From: Dendrolimus kikuchii
Taxonomy: Eukaryota; Arthropoda; Insecta; Lepidoptera; Lasiocampidae
DNA: 64,000 bases
Direction of reading: 5' to 3'
Assembly: GCA_019925095.2 (NCBI GenBank)
Contig: CM034398.1
Coordinates: 10,803,001 to 10,867,000 of the forward strand
Below are positions 43,811-53,885 of the stretch, piece by piece. A program made the translations under genes and the position numbers. The notes under the pieces are model-generated. The model was given only the letters and a program-made list of their open reading frames with translations, was not told the origin of the DNA and did not search any database. How positions within the stretch are numbered: the first letter of the stretch is position 1; every line of letters starts with the position of its first letter.

Positions 43811-45674
43811 TACTTTCCAATTAATGTCAAGAAGGGACTACAGAAAGACCTTACTGTATTTTATATACCATTACATAATGGTGTACCCGAATCGGATACA
43901 AAATAAAAATAGAATAGGTCTCTGACATATTCCATATATAACAGGTGAAAAATGCAATGTACGTAGACGCGGAGTATCGTTAGACAATCTTCAAATATTA
44001 TAATTATATGTATGTTTTTAAGGAATAAGAATTTTAAAGTCAATAATAAGTGGTGATATATACGCGTAGAGACGTAATTAACTTTGGGCCTAGAGTATAG
44101 AGTGAAAAATTCGGAAAAATTCAAGTTAATAGCTGTGTAACCCACGCTGTTCGTGTATTGACACGTACTTGACCGATTTTTAATATAAAAGCATGGACAC
44201 CATAGTACAAGTTCCAAATGTGACTCTCGTATTCCAAAGGTTCCATTTTATTGCCACGGTACATGCCGAAGTATATATAACCTATATACTGAACATTTGA
44301 TTCATCGTCATTAAATACTTACGTAATGGTAATACTAGCTGGATCAACCAAATTAAAGCAATTTGATTGAAGGCACAGAACTAAATGGACACGACGGTAT
44401 TTAATGACATTAAACGATCACTTTAATTGATTCGTCCAAACTGAAACACAGAAATGAACCGTCTAATATCAGCATAATAATGTTTAGTCAATATGTTATT
44501 CAATTAATCAATGCCTATTTGATAAAACTTTTTATACTACCTTTCCCCAATTTTGTCGGGGGTTGAAAGCCACTTCCGATAGAACGACACAAGGGTACGA
44601 TACGATATCCTAAGACTATCTACAACAATCTAAAACATTGTACAATATCTTCGTATATCCGGCTTATAAACCGGACTATTTGGTACGGTCGAGTGGATCT
44701 CTCCTGTGCTTAGTATAAAGAATTTATGTTTAATTTTTATACATGTATAGAATTTGTACTAATATTATAAAGGTTATAGGTATGTATTTTCAAACACAAA
44801 AATTACGTGAATGAACACAAATAATCATGTGTTTAGAAAAAAATATTGCATGAGACAGCAGACATTTATTAAAACAGAACATGTATGTTTATACAGGCGA
44901 TACAGGTAGGTATATTGAACTGATGACTATCAAGGTTAAGTACAAAATAAATATAACTAACTAGTATTAAGTCTATATATAGCTTAATACAGAAAGGTCA
45001 AGTTAGGTTTAAAGTAATTTACAATAATTTTCATAATTAGCGCGTTACTATAATTTAAGAACTGTTGGCATTCTACCTAAAAATTAAGGCGGCACATTTT
45101 CTTTAGGTAGTAGAACTTGAAGTAAAAGGATTTTTAAGCTTAGTTATAAATGTCCGCGTAATTAATTTTATTTATGGGGAATTTAATGTATGGTTGACAT
45201 CACCGCACTCAGAAAACACTATTTTCTTAAATAATTATGCCTAATTCTTATACTATAAACTAATAAATATATATCTTCTAAATATTTTTAGTAATTAGTA
45301 GTAATTAATTCATTGGCAGGAACTGCTACATGGATCCATTAAATTCACTATGAAGAAAAATATCTTAATGTACTATATTCCATCTTGCTTATATTTCAAG
45401 GCGTAGGTTACTAATGAAATAGTCCGTAACAGTGATACACAAAAGTATCAGTGTAACATCATTCTTTATCGAATCGTGTGAAAGAAACCATCTGCACTGT
45501 TCACCAAATACAAAACATTTTTCTTTCTTAGAATATCTAAAATCACTACCTCTTATTACTTTCATTCACAAGCATTACTCAGAACGAAATTTATACGGAT
45601 ATTATATGAATGAGTTTTATTGTACGAGGTTTATATTTCATAAATTGAATTGGAAAATGTAAACCACTCTCGAC
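43811..45674. other. Intergenic, no feature recognised
   Basis: AT-rich, 1.9 kb. Frames of 60-118 codons here (for example 43861-44217 on the minus strand) are AT-rich, hydrophobic by composition and without domains, so they are treated as chance. Confidence 0.35.
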
Positions 45675-45812
45675 TGGTCTCAAAACGGAGTATGCTGGAG
45701 ACCGCGTGAAGTGGACTAGAGAAAATGGGAAAGCGGACCCTGGGCGTCGAAGCGAACGCTCCGAACGCAATCGGGATTTAACGCTCGGATGATGATGATG
45801 ATGATGATGAAA
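45675..45812 (+). repeat. LINE 3' end with (GAT)n tail
   Basis: GAAGTGGACTAGAGAAAATGG, CCTGGGCGTCGAAGCG and a terminal run of seven or more GAT units at about 45788-45810. It is the plus-strand counterpart of the terminus at 13956-14000. Confidence 0.55.
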
Positions 45813-45829
45813 CGACTCTCGACTGTAAA

Positions 45830-46139
45830 TTTAAAACAGTCCAAAATCAGTAAACAAATCACATTGGATTTCAATTTTTTCTGGCCATTTTAAATAATTC
45901 CCAGAAAAAAATCCGCGGATTTTCCGGGATAAAATGTAGCGCAGAGTTTAAGTCTGAGAATTTTCTGTCGACCAGCGAAAACCGCGTCTAAATTGGCCCA
46001 GTAGTTTTTACGTGAATTCTGAACAAACAGATAAACAGACAAAACGACAAACAGACAGGAAATCTAAAAAAATGCATCGTGTTCTCCATCGTTTATATAG
46101 TCTATTTTATTTGGGTTTTTTTCAAATAGCTTCAATGTA
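45830..46139 (+). repeat. Modular repeat R1, copy d, left part
   Basis: Landmarks as in copy a: CCGCGGATTTTCCGGGATAAAA, GTAGCGCAGAGTTTAAG, GTCGACCAGCGAAAACCGCG, GTAGTTTTTACGTGAATTC, CATCGTTTATATAGTC and GCTTCAATGTAC. The copy is split by the long-TIR element; its tail resumes at 49405 with CAGACACGACATGTTTAGAA. Confidence 0.65.
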
Positions 46140-46421
46140 CAGTCAGCGTCTTATAGAAAGAAGCAGCCAAGATGATCAAATAGATAAGAACATCGAAAGT
46201 GATCATTAGTATCGGTACAACCATTGTCGTCTAATAGATCGAATCACCCGTCTTGACCAAATACATCAGTACACCGACAACGCCAAATACATGAGTACAG
46301 TCAAGTCACCATATTATGTTAACAACCATCTCGCCAAAACAAAGAGACACACTAGAAAAATGAACTCTATTCTAAATGTGATTAGTGTCAAATCGAGATG
46401 ATTTCATACTAAACCAAAATT
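46140..46421 (+). repeat. Left 282-bp terminal inverted repeat
   Basis: Pairs with 49123-49404; the two mismatches lie near the inner end. It contains subrepeats AAATACATCAGTACA and AAATACATGAGTACA (about 46259-46273 and 46285-46299), possible binding repeats. Confidence 0.9.
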
Positions 46422-46773
46422 GTATTTCGAATTATTTATTTCAAATTGAATTACTTATTGCTAAATTTGCATTGAATGAAAAGCACCTTTCTTTCCTAAT
46501 GTGAAATTAATGAAATCAATTCTGAAGACGTTTGAAACTTAAAAAAAACTCCTGATCACAGCAGTGTGATTGACGAAGAGGATGATATGTGCATAATAAT
46601 ATTTATTACGTTTAATCGAGGGTAAACACTGGGATTGGAAGTATCACTTATTGACTACTTACAAACATTGTTAAAACTTCTAACCCATAAGGGCAGAGAT
46701 CGAATCTTTAGTATTTTTGACTGACCCACCTATGTTTTATTACTAACTCTATGGACACAGAACGATTTCACGT

Positions 46774-46872
46774 CGATAGATTATAATCTATCGGGATATA
46801 ATGCGTTAAATTGTAAGCAGTTTGTTCCGGTTCACAATATTTCAATAGCTCTCGAAATAGATTATAATCTAA
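46774..46872. repeat. Twin TAGATTATAATCTA palindromes
   Basis: CGATAGATTATAATCTATCG at 46774-46793 is a perfect 20-bp palindrome. Its 14-bp core recurs at 46858-46871. TTAAATTGTA follows the first and the complementary TACAATTTAA follows the second. It lies inside the long-TIR element. Function unknown. Confidence 0.7.
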
Positions 46873-47389
46873 CGGTCTGTACAATTTAACCATGACATAT
46901 ATACTCTAATATAGCCAATTAATAACGGCGTTCATTTTAACTTTATAACTAAGTTGCATTTGGCCACAGTACCTAACTATAATATTATTTCAGATGGAAC
47001 AGAGATATTAGCCGAGCCCAGCTAACTAAAGATATATTATTAACCTACAAATTTTATAAATAGTCTCAAGTTCCTGTTTCTAACCAGATATTTCAGTTCT
47101 CTTAATTAAATCAGGTTTTTCATACTTTTGTTTACATTCTTTAATACTTGATGACACTGCTTTTCAGCTTTGAGTTTTCGTTTTTACTAAATACTAACTG
47201 TCTTATTCATAGAAAGTTAGAGTAAGTTTGAATGCTTCTTTAACCACCATAAAGAACTGTTCAAACATACTTGACTATCAAATGTATCATCATCATGGAA
47301 ACGCGAAGGAAGTTTCGCGGGCAGACGATAGTCTATAATATTATAATATGCTAAATATGTCGTCTCTCTTCATTGAAGTTATTAAAAAA

Positions 47390-48165
47390 AAACACAATTG
47401 GAATAGACTATATAAAGATGGAGACACGATGATTTTTTTTAGATTTCTTGTCTGTTAGTCGGTTTTTCTGTTTGTTCGGGATTTACGTAAAAACTACTAG
47501 GCCGATTGCGATTCGATTTTCGCTGATCGTGAGCAAATTCTCACACTTAAATTCTGCGCTACCTTTTATTCCGGAATCGCACGGGAAATTTTCCGGGAAC
47601 GGTTTAAAGAGGCCAGAATAAAAAAAAGCTTTCTTATTTCGATGCGATGTTTTTACTCATTGATAGCAAATTTTCTGAAATTAAATCTGTGATACTTTTT
47701 ATCCTGGGGATCCCGCGAATTTTCTCAGGAGCTGGTTAAAGTTGTTAGGACGCTTACAAATTAGTTTATTTATTCTTACACGATTTTAGACACGATACAT
47801 TATTTTTTAAATACAGCAATACTTTGTGTCCTGGGCATCTCACGGAAATTTTCCCGAGGGTGGTTTCTAGTGGTTAGTATGCATATAAATTAGCTTATAC
47901 TAAAACACAATGCACTTTCTTTTTCAAATAAGTAAAAATAGAAAAAGTATAAATTATTTATTTGCATAACAATTAGTTGATTCAGATTCAATTGATACTA
48001 AAACGATGGTTTACGTTCTTTTCCGAATGTTTTGTTAGTTTATATTCCGGGAACCCCGCGAAAACTTCCTTGGAGTGGTTTAAAGTCGTTATACTGCATA
48101 AAAATTGGCTGATTTCGATACGATTTCACCAGAACGTTAGATTAAGCTTTTTTCAATGACTGGGG
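47390..48165 (-). repeat. Modular repeat R1, copy e (inverted), at least four units
   Basis: Complement landmarks GATGGAGACACGATG, TTGTTCGGGATTTACG and TTTTCGCTGATCG are followed by successive cores near 47570, 47695, 47820 and 48045, each with TTTTAT..CGGGAATCCCGCGAA-like and CGGTTTAAAG-like segments. It resides inside the long-TIR element. A further diverged piece is at 48440-48830. Confidence 0.55.
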
Positions 48166-49122
48166 TATATTATATATATGTATAGTATGATCTCAGTATA
48201 GATCATGAGAATTCATGTACGTATTAGACATTAAAATAGTATCCAAGAAACATCAATTATTCATTGCTGACAAAAAAAGGTTTATCTCGAATTCTAAATT
48301 TCTTATGTATTGAAACTCTTTAGTAGATATTTCAACAAACTCACATATACATAGAAAATATACTCACATATACATAGTGTATTATGTCAAATGAAATGTT
48401 AAAATTAAGTTAATATTGTAAAATAGCTTTGTCTGTACATTGAAGCTATTAAAAAAACCAATTGGGATCCAATTGTTTGATTGATGGAAAATTGAAACAA
48501 TTAATGTTTTTTTTTTCATAAATATGTTAATTTCTATGAGGTTTTTACTATTATACAGACATTTTTTACTTAAATGCTGAAAAAGCTAATATCATGGGAA
48601 TTCTAGTGTAATTTTTCAGGAAACCGGATTCACTTTTTCATGTTTTTACTCCTATACTTTAGTGACGGAAAGTGCCAAAATTTTCTTGGGAATAATGCGC
48701 CTAGATATAGCATGAAAACTATTCGTGTTACTCTTATTACAGCATAGTTTAATACTTTATGACATTTTTATACATGACCATATTGGGACTCTTGAGATTT
48801 CCCGGGATTTCCTTCCACTTCCAAACCACTAGATCAACTTTGACGCAATGTTCGCAAATCACAAGACACTGTCTGTAATTATTAGAAATCCTTAGTGAAG
48901 AAACATCTGTAGTTGAATAAGTCTTTAGTAAATTACAAATATCGGGAGTTTATGAATATATCCAGGATTCATGTATTGTCATATTAAATATTTATTCAAT
49001 TTTACATATTGATAAAATAACTTTAATCTTTGCTATCTAAGTAATGAAAATGAAGTCGAAGACAAATACTAGTTACGTTATAAAAATGAAAAAGATTTTT
49101 ATAACAGTAATAATACTATTGG

Positions 49123-49404
49123 AATTTTGATTTAGTATGAAATCATCTCGATTTGACACTAATTACATTTAGAATAGAGTTCATTTTTCTAGTGTGTCTC
49201 TTTGTTTTGGCGAGATGGTTGTTAACATAATATGGTGACTTGACTGTACTCATGTATTTGGCGTTGTCGGTGTACTGATGTATTTGGTCAAGACGGGTGA
49301 TTCGATCTATTAGACGACAATGGTTGTACCGATACTAATGATCACTTTCGATGTTCTTATCTATTTGATCATCTTGGCTGCTTCTTTCTATAAGACGCTG
49401 ACTG
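49123..49404 (-). repeat. Right 282-bp terminal inverted repeat
   Basis: Complement of 46140-46421. Ends GACGCTGACTG immediately before TA. Confidence 0.9.
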
Positions 49405-49450
49405 TACAGACACGACATGTTTAGAATTTTATAATATTATAGATATTAGA
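49405..49450 (+). repeat. Modular repeat R1, copy d, right part
   Basis: TACAGACACGACATGTTTAG and AATATTATAGAT continue the R1 copy interrupted at 46139; compare 296-328 and 7250-7290. Confidence 0.65.
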
Positions 49451-50514
49451 CGGCGCTATACTTTACGTCCCACCCTTTCTTTGATTAATAGTATGTGAAC
49501 CTTAATCAATATAAATTTAATATATATATATATATATAAATGAATCGTAGATATGTATGTACGCGCATAACTTGAGAACGACCTTACCGATTGTGATAAC
49601 ATTTTTGTGTGTATTTGAGTGGGTTTAGATCCACAATCGGAACCGGTAGGTACGCTAAAATCGGGTTCTAGGATCCTCCAAATCTCCTGGCCCTATTTTG
49701 ATGATTTTTTGTGTGTTTGAGTGGGTCCCCGGATAGTTTAGATTCACAATTGGAATCGGGTCCTAGATTTTTGCTTTTTCAGGACAGGACAACGTCTGCC
49801 GGTACCGTGTAAGTTCATACAAGTATAGACCCAGTGATTTTTGAGAAAAATGACATTCAAAGAAAGACTGACGGCTGGTCATGAGAACTGATAAGGCTTC
49901 CGTTTCTGCCTCAGTGGCTACGGAACCCATAATAGTAACAATAATTAGGTCGAACACAATATTACCGGAAGTCGTTGAAAATTGTTACATTGCTTCAAAT
50001 ATCTGTCAATTTACTATCATAATACAAATTGCAGGTTTGACCTAAAGTGAATCAATAAATTACGTCCTACAAACCACTCATAATTTCACTCTAGCGGGGA
50101 ATAAGAGATATATTGTATGTATAGGCCCATATTGCAATATTTTAGTAGGTGCCATAATGGAATCATATGTAACACAGATCATGAAAGTTATTGACTGTAT
50201 GCTACTCCATTGGGATATGCATTCGATTTCTCTCTCGCAAAATACATAGTTATGTGTAGTATTTGGAACAACCGCAAGGGAGCCGGGGACCAGTTGTGAT
50301 ATGACTGAATTACATTTTCTTATAAGCCTCATTCACTCGAGTTCGTTCACCTTGGATCCACATACTACGGAAACTATCTTATTTTTGAAATAAAAAAACA
50401 TATGCTTATCCCTGTTATCGAATATAAATAAATAATTAAATATTTTTATAATATTAATAGGGATTATTGTTATTTAATATACAGTACAAGCGATTAGAGA
50501 CTGTGTAACAAATC
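49451..50514. other. Intergenic with a duplicated dispersed repeat
   Basis: 49535-49790 contains two similar blocks: GTGTATTTGAGTGGGTTTAGATCCACAATCGG and GTGTGTTTGAGTGGGTCCCC...TTAGATTCACAATTGG. This is a lepidopteran-type repeat opening with AATGAATCGTAGATATG after (TA)n. The 64- and 84-codon minus-strand frames here are not recognised. Confidence 0.35.
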
Positions 50515-50665
50515 GCTGCTAGATGGGAGCGTGCCCAGAAGGCTTGCTGCATTGCCGCGCTGTATGGCGATGCTTATTTATTGGGCGAAATATGAGCCAG
50601 CCTTCTGATCACGGGTGGCATCAAAGAGTTTCTTGCAAATCTCTTTGAAGAAACTCTTTGCCGAC
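50515..50665. repeat. Dispersed repeat with hairpin
   Basis: GCTAGATGGGAGCGTGCCC and GTATGGCGATGC parallel 27025-27100 in intron 4. At 50622-50660 the arms CAAAGAGTTTCTT and AAGAAACTCTTTG (13 bp, perfect) enclose a 13-base loop. Confidence 0.5.
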
Positions 50666-50725
50666 GGACCCCACGGACCTAATGTTAAATAATAAATTTC
50701 GTGATAATCGGTCTCTCTCTTTTCT

Positions 50726-51025
50726 TTCACATGTCTTTTCCTTCCACACTCCTCTATTCTGGCATACATCTTCTGTCAGACAAAAATCATCATATCATCC
50801 TTCACACAATCCATCAATCTTTTTTTGTTCTACCTTTACATCTGTGGCCATCCATCATGTAGTTTAACATTCTATTTGTGACGTGACTTTCATCCCTTCT
50901 CATTATATGCCCATACCAACTTAGTCTTCTTCCTCTCAATTTTACAGTCACAGGTGCAACTTTCAAAGATCTTATCCATTCTTGTAACACCACACATCCA
51001 TCTCAACATTCTCATCTCAGCTGAG
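50726..51025 (-). pseudogene. RTE-like LINE C-terminal fragment
   Basis: On the minus strand it opens AEMRMLRWMCGVTRMDKI, then in shifted frames APVTVKLRGRRLSWYGHIMR and RRDESHV, and finally a stretch ending MYARIEECGRKRH. These motifs sit at the C-terminal end of RTE-like reverse transcriptases. Multiple stops and frameshifts; 5'-truncated. It is uninterrupted, unlike the copy at 37555-38100. Confidence 0.65.
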
Positions 51026-52107
51026 TGATGACCGATTTCGTGATGATCGGTATGAACCTATAATCATCATATCATGAGTATGAAACTCAAGACCGTAAAA
51101 AAGAACATACAAAAGTATATTCTTACAAACGCACTTTTACATGCATGAGTTGGTATGAATTCCACGAAGAATGGAAATGGAAAGATGAATTTTTCATTTA
51201 ATAACAGTTTTTATATTTTTTTGTTTTTCAGTCTGACTGAAATAGGACTTAAACAGTGTCACATAGGCTCCGAAACTACTTCACGGATTATAATGGAAAT
51301 GTTAGGGATAAAAAGACGAGTTTTATTTCAAAATTTCGTATATGTGTATTTCATATCCATATGTTACAGATTCAGAATATACGAATATAAAATGAATCAC
51401 ACGCGAACGAAGTAACGGGCACAGGTGGAATTAATTGAACTTGCAATTTAACAATAAAATTCTTAGTGTTAGTAAAACGAATATATAATGATCGACCTAT
51501 GTATGATGTAAGATTTATGGGAAATCGAAGCTTTTATATTGTGATATGGGCTTATGATGTGTGAAGTGTTAGGTATAAGTATATAATTAAATGTATTAAA
51601 TAAGAGATAATTAGCTGTAGTCGGCATGCGTTGCAATGCCACGTAAAGGAACAAATGTTTGGTTGTATATTTTGTTTTTTGGGCTAGAAACCCCTGCGGA
51701 CAATTCCTCGGAAAATTCTGCCAAAGTTTCATCATAATCTGACCAATGGTTCAGGAACGCATAGAGAACAAACATACAAACATTTGCTTTAATTTATGTA
51801 GTAGATAGATAATTGTGTAGTAATAAATGATCGGTTGTGTAGTACACTGGTATTTACCGTCGCAATGCACTCGCCTGAAATTTTTTTTGGTTTTATATCA
51901 TTCTACAAATAAATATTGTTACAAAGTAGACGCCGACAAAAACAAATTCACACCTGCATACCTGTAAAAACACATTTTATTACCTTTCGGCATTTGGACT
52001 TATTTTGTTTACTTATTTATTGGCAAGCGTTTACTAATTATTCTAGAGAACAGTCCATTGTTTTATTGTACTCGTTTATGCCCGTTGCGGTCAACTCATT
52101 AGCCAGG
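51026..52107. other. Intergenic with minor repeats
   Basis: 51630-51780 (CCTGCGGACAATTCC, CAAAGTTTCATCATAATCTGACC, GAGAACAAACATACAAACATTTGC) has the form of a lepidopteran non-autonomous repeat. No gene is supported in the rest. Confidence 0.35.
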
Positions 52108-52399
52108 TGTTTCGGATTATGATAGGGGGCATTGCATTTGTGCAGTATAAAATGATGACCTGATGGAGGGGGGAGGCAGTCGAGCGATAACCACGAGTGA
52201 AGCAAGATGTGTGTACTACAATCCAGAATCTAATAAGTGACGGACTTAGCGCGTTTTGTTTAATTAGGACCTTCTGCATTACGTTTCGACTTGTTGTGTT
52301 CGGTTATATTTGTACCTGTATTACACGTGTTTGTATAGTTCTAATAAACTCTATAGTAATTCTAACGGCATTTTAATTCGAGTCTCACGACTCGTAACA
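52108..52399 (+). repeat. LTR-like dispersed repeat, copy 2
   Basis: Begins TGTTTCGG and ends CTCGTAACA, with GCAGTATAAAATG as TATA region, GAGCGATAACCACGAGTG, and AATAAACTCTATAG near the end. Very close to copy 1 (329-658 reversed). Both are preceded by CCAGG and followed by ATATT-like sequence, so either these bases belong to the repeat or both inserted at similar sites. Confidence 0.55.
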
Positions 52400-53507
52400 A
52401 TATTATAAATGTAACCAAGTATCATCATTGCCACTATGAACGCAAGCCACACACAGATATAAGTGCGCCATATCAACTACATGAACAAATAATGGTCATA
52501 CATCTCTGCCAAGATAACGCGCTCCCCAGGTACGATCACCGCGAGTTTTTGTTTGGCGTGTGACAAAGAGAAAATTGATAATTCATCAGGAAGCACCCAT
52601 TGTTGCAGAGTGGTATTTGATGGGTAATTCAAAAGGACCAATTTATTTTATTGCCTTTTGTTTTTGTCACGGAAAAGAATGATGATATGTTATTATAAAA
52701 CACAAGGGTAACATACAAAAAAATGTGCTACTTCCATGGATATTATTTAGATAGATAACTCTTTATTGTACACCATTACAGGAAAAACTTAGAAACTATA
52801 ATAGTAGAACTATTCTAATTTTTTAGGCCGGTCTTCTCGCCAAATGGCAATCTCTTCCAAACAACCCAGGAATTAATGGAGATCATAATGGCGACGGTGG
52901 AATACACAATATACCTATATAGTACGACTACTTATATTTTAGTTTAACATTTAGCGTCCTTAAGGAATACAAAGTTTATTGATTATCTCGGTATTTGTTG
53001 GGTAAGTAACCTTTGATCGTGTTTATTAAATTGGTAACTAACTGTATTAATACAGTATTATGAGACAACATTATTTTAGTAATTTGATTCCCTACGTGGT
53101 ACTTTACGCAAGTAATAAATTTACTAGTTCTTTGTACTTCTCAAATACGTTAGGGACGTAATAACACAACGAAGAGTATAAAGAGTAATAATGTCTTACT
53201 GGATAACTAGAATTACGAAAATTAAAAATCCATCAATAATCAAATCACAATGAAAAAAGTGAACAAGTCTATTGTTTACGTCATTTGATTACGTAACTCA
53301 AAAATGTATTTAGTCGAAAATACACCATAGCTAAAACATTACTTATGCCCTGGTGCTTATATCTTACTAACCGTTCATTTCTTACTACTGGTTTAAATTT
53401 GACATAAGTTCCATACAAGTGATGTCAAATTTCTACCAATGCTAAGGCAAGCGAATGAATAGTAAGATATAGGACACAAATTAATCACAATTCAAACCAT
53501 TTTTATT
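52400..53507. other. Intergenic with a LINE tail
   Basis: 52745-52870 is a minus-strand LINE tail (CTCTTTATTGTACACC, AGGCCGGTCTTCTCGCC, CAATCTCTTCCAAACAACCC) of the 1735-1885 type. The remainder is AT-rich without gene. Confidence 0.45.
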
Positions 53508-53711
53508 TGTTGGTTATGGACCGGGAAATAATACGGCACATATTGTGAATATCAGCAGAGTTTTTATTCTAGACAATCATACACGCATAGCGGATACTTA
53601 GAGACCTAATAAACAACCGACACTATGACGTTACTATATTATAATGTAGTTTAAATATAGAAGACCCTATGAAAAAAGGTTCTTGTTGAAATGACAAGGT
53701 TTATTTCAACA
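53508..53711 (-). repeat. Copia 3' LTR (complete, 204 bp)
   Basis: Bounded by TG and CA. The inner start abuts the polypurine tract. It contains the 39-base outer U3 segment (TGTTGAAATAAACCTTGTCA onward) that is missing from the 5' LTR. Confidence 0.85.
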
Positions 53712-53885
53712 CTTCCCCTTAAACTGAAATCATTTCAACATAGTATTGTATGAACTATTCTCCAAATCAAAACATAATTATACATAGTTCATGTTATAAC
53801 TCTACAAGAAACAATAAACACGTATGTGGCGTTACATAACTATATATACAATAAAAACTAAACATAGACCTCCTAAAAAATGTTG

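Larger units (their letters stand above)
46140..49404. mobile_element. Non-autonomous DNA transposon with 282-bp terminal inverted repeats
   Basis: Two 282-bp arms (46140-46421 and 49123-49404) are exact complements except for two positions. They begin CAGTCAGCGTCTTATAG and are bounded by TA (46138-46139, 49405-49406). The surrounding R1 sequence is otherwise continuous (CAATG-TA-CAGACACG), so the element inserted there and duplicated TA. CAGT...ACTG ends with a TA duplication fit the Tc1/mariner superfamily; a 4-bp GTAC duplication with AGTCAGCG ends fits the data equally well. The 2.7-kb interior has no transposase and contains R1 pieces and palindromes, so it must have been moved by an enzyme made elsewhere. 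Confidence 0.85.

Noticed and set aside
43861..44217. 118-codon minus-strand frame as a possible membrane protein
   Set aside because: Hydrophobicity follows from AT-rich codons; no start context, domain or splice partners.
46140..49404. Hidden transposase gene within the long-TIR element
   Set aside because: The only open frame of note (47977-48159, 60 codons) lies in an R1 repeat; no catalytic motif was seen on either strand.
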